From: Actinomycetes bacterium
GTDB taxonomy: Bacteria; Actinomycetota; Acidimicrobiia; Acidimicrobiales; Microtrichaceae
Direction of reading: 5' to 3'
Assembly (NCBI GenBank): GCA_023389745.1
Contig: JAEWED010000030.1
Coordinates: 1-6,985 of the forward strand
Length of the DNA stretch: 6,985 nucleotides
The notes below the pieces were generated by a model. The model had not been told where the DNA came from, ran no database searches, and saw only the letters and a program-made list of their open reading frames with translations. The stretch's first letter is position 1; each line of letters begins with the position of its first letter. Both the position numbers and the translations under genes were made by a program. Shown here one piece after another: positions 5,286-6,985 of this stretch.

Positions 5286-6635
5286 GTGAGCAACGCGGGG
5301 CCCTTCGGGCCGGATCCATCGGGCGACGACAATCCGTTCGAGGCCATGAGCTTCTTCCTGCAGGACCTGTCCCGCATGTTCTCGGGGCAGAGCGGTGGCA
5401 GCTGGGAGACCGCGGCCCAGCTCGCGGGTTCAATCGCCAACGAGGGACGCTCCGAGTCCAACGTCGACCCGCTCGCCCGCGGCGAGGTCGAGCAGCTCGC
5501 CCGGGTCGCCGAGCTCCAGGTCGCCGAGGTGACCGGGCGACGCGTCGACGACGCCGTGCGGCTCGAGCCGCTGAACCGCACCCAGTGGGCGAAGCGCTTC
5601 CTCGACGACGAGCGGCCGCTGCTCGAGGATCTCTCCGGCTCCATCGGTGCCGCGCTGCAGGCCCAGCTCGGCGAGATCGAGACCGACGGCGAGGGCATGC
5701 CCGACTTCGGTCTCCCCCAGGTGCCCGGCATGCCGCCGGACGCCCTGATCGCCCAGCTGATGTCGATGATGGGCCCGATGCTGCTCGGCATGATGGCGGG
5801 CAGCACCGCCGGCCACCTGGCCAGCCGGGCGCTCGGCCACTACGAGCTGCCGCTGCCGCGCCCGCAGGCCGGGCCGCTGACGCTGGTGCTCTCGAACGTC
5901 GACGAGTTCGCCGACGACTGGAGCCTGCCGCGCGACGGCATCCGCCTGTGGGTGTGCATCTCCGACGTCGTGCACCACCAGATCCTGTGCACCCCGCACG
6001 TGCGCAGCCATGTCGACACGCTGCTGCGCGAGTACGTCTCGGCGTTCAGCCAGGACCCCGACGAGATCGAACGCCGCATGCGCGACCTCGGCGTCGCCGA
6101 CGTCATGGGCGGCTCCGAGCCCGAGCTCGAAGCGCTGCAGCGGCTCGCCGGCGACCCCGAGATGCTGCTCGGGGCGATGCAGTCCGACGAGCAGCGCCGG
6201 CTCATGCCACGCATCGACGCCGTCGTCGCGGCGATCGAGGGCTACGTCGACTGGGTGCTCGACACGATCGGCGCCCGTCTCATCCCCGACTACGACCGGG
6301 TGTCCGAGGCGCTGCGACGCCGCCGCGTCGAGGCCGCACCCGCGAGCCGGTTCGTCGAGCGCCTCTTCGGGCTCGAGCTGTCGCAGGCGACGTTCGACCG
6401 GGGCGCGGACTTCATCTCCGGCATCGTCGAGCGTGCCGGCACCGACGCACTGGACCAGCTGTGGAGCGTCGCCGAGCACCTGCCGACGCAGGCCGAGCTC
6501 GACGCACCGGGACTGTGGCTCGCACGGGTGGGCATCGAGTCCGTCGAGATCCCGCTCGACGAGGGCGACCTGTTCGAGATCCCCGACTTCATCGATCTCG
6601 ACGATCCCGACGGCGGCGGCGACACCCCTCGCTGA
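5286..6635 (+). CDS. DUF2342 / zincin-2-like protein (putative hydrolase family), degenerate metal site
   Basis: This 449-residue protein matches, from memory of the family, the actinobacterial DUF2342 (Zincin_2) putative hydrolase group, the set that includes proteins such as mycobacterial Rv3195. Landmarks are the N-terminal NPFEAMSFFLQDLSRMF (16-32), a Met/Gly-rich hydrophobic stretch (about 157-180) before GHYELPLPRP (184-193), LPRDGIRLWVCISDVVHHQI (214-233), AAIEGYVDWVLD (315-326), EALRRRR (341-347) and LFGLEL (360-365), then an acidic tail. In the metallopeptidase relatives the central site is HExxH; here residues 226-230 read SDVVH, so only the last His is kept and Glu has become Asp. 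Zinc-dependent cleavage is therefore doubtful. There is no signal peptide. GTG 5286 fits both the -10 box and family N-termini. True function is unknown. Confidence 0.85.
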   Translation: MSNAGPFGPDPSGDDNPFEAMSFFLQDLSRMFSGQSGGSWETAAQLAGSIANEGRSESNVDPLARGEVEQLARVAELQVAEVTGRRVDDAVRLEPLNRTQWAKRFLDDERPLLEDLSGSIGAALQAQLGEIETDGEGMPDFGLPQVPGMPPDALIAQLMSMMGPMLLGMMAGSTAGHLASRALGHYELPLPRPQAGPLTLVLSNVDEFADDWSLPRDGIRLWVCISDVVHHQILCTPHVRSHVDTLLREYVSAFSQDPDEIERRMRDLGVADVMGGSEPELEALQRLAGDPEMLLGAMQSDEQRRLMPRIDAVVAAIEGYVDWVLDTIGARLIPDYDRVSEALRRRRVEAAPASRFVERLFGLELSQATFDRGADFISGIVERAGTDALDQLWSVAEHLPTQAELDAPGLWLARVGIESVEIPLDEGDLFEIPDFIDLDDPDGGGDTPR

Positions 6636-6644
6636 CCGGGGCCG

Positions 6645-6985
6645 TCAGTTGGGGTCGCCGGGCACCGGATCACCGGCGGGCGGACCGTCTGCGGGCGGAC
6701 CGCCCGCAGGCCCACCGTCGACCGCCGGACCGTCAACCTCCGGACCGTCGACCAGCGGACCGTCGTCGACCGTCAGGTCGGGCCGCCGGCGCCGCAGCGT
6801 CCGCACCTCGGCCCGGATGCGCCGCGCGTCGGGCAGCCGTGGTGGGGCCTGGCCACGGGAGACCGCACGCATGGCCACCGCGTAGAACGCAGCCGCGGCG
6901 ACCGCGAGGACGGCGACGACGACACCGCCGAGCCGCGTCGGGATCGCGATGATGACCGGGACGGCGGCACCGAGGACCCAGATCA
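6645..6985 (-). CDS. C-terminal part of a membrane protein with Asp-Gly-Pro-rich tail (start outside window)
   Basis: The frame is open from the right edge to TGA at 6647-6645, giving 113 visible residues. They begin with hydrophobic segments IWVLGAAVPVIIAI (about 1-14) and LGGVVVAVLAVAAAAFYAVA (about 18-37), then a basic stretch (RRIRAEVRTLRRRR), then a low-complexity tail built on VDGP and PADGPPAGDP-like units ending VPGDPN. The basic segment after the helices suggests that the tail faces the cytoplasm. The tail DNA contains several copies of a short ggaccgtc-type motif. I recognise no family. The gene converges on the DUF2342 gene with 9 bp between stops, leaving no room for a separate terminator. 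Confidence 0.65.
   Translation of the reverse strand, partial: IWVLGAAVPVIIAIPTRLGGVVVAVLAVAAAAFYAVAMRAVSRGQAPPRLPDARRIRAEVRTLRRRRPDLTVDDGPLVDGPEVDGPAVDGGPAGGPPADGPPAGDPVPGDPN

Noticed and set aside
5430..6479. Minus-strand open frame of 349 codons opposite the DUF2342 gene
   Set aside because: The composition is typical of an antisense GC-rich frame, while the plus strand carries family landmarks over its whole length.
5585..6952. Plus-strand frame of 455 codons overlapping the DUF2342 gene
   Set aside because: It is a frame-shifted shadow, very rich in Arg and Ala, and it crosses the stop of the real gene into the opposing gene.

Overview
The window is GC-rich (about two thirds G+C) bacterial chromosome with strong G/C preference at third codon positions. 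The gene set suggests a high-GC actinobacterium: a DUF2342 protein, an mreB gene, and two plus-strand genes with leaderless-type starts. The proteins look most like Acidimicrobiia (Ilumatobacter/Microthrix-type), but that placement is inference from protein style, not from a marker gene.

Layout. Positions 1-2806, minus strand: a compact HAAT-family (branched-chain amino acid type) ABC importer operon read livG-livF-livH-livM, with ATGA overlaps at two junctions and a 4-bp gap at the third; livM runs off the left edge and no substrate-binding protein is present. Positions 2807-3037: a gap holding the livG ribosome binding site, a possible promoter, and a small repeat cluster that includes a second copy of the last codons of mreB. 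Positions 3038-4235, minus strand: mreB, whose full-length reading frame appears to start at CTG, preceded after 1 bp by a short single-pass membrane protein. Positions 4236-4432: a divergent promoter region with several inverted repeats. Positions 4433-5194, plus: a membrane-anchored HtrA/trypsin-like protein that has lost the catalytic His and Ser. Positions 5286-6635, plus: a DUF2342 (putative hydrolase/zincin-2) protein whose HExxH site is degenerate. Positions 6645-6985, minus: the C-terminal part of a membrane protein with an Asp-Gly-Pro tail, convergent with the DUF2342 gene across 9 bp.

How it fits together. The importer ATPases LivG and LivF would drive the LivH/LivM channel with an unseen binding protein. 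MreB with the small membrane protein forms a short cell-shape unit without mreC or mreD beside it. The two plus-strand genes encode proteins of peptidase folds that both appear catalytically dead, and both have a TANNNT box 7-8 nt before the start codon, as in leaderless mRNAs. I see no RNA gene, CRISPR array, transposase or prophage. I do not see a clear new multi-gene system; the most unusual items are the CTG start, the paired pseudo-enzymes and the duplicated mreB tail.
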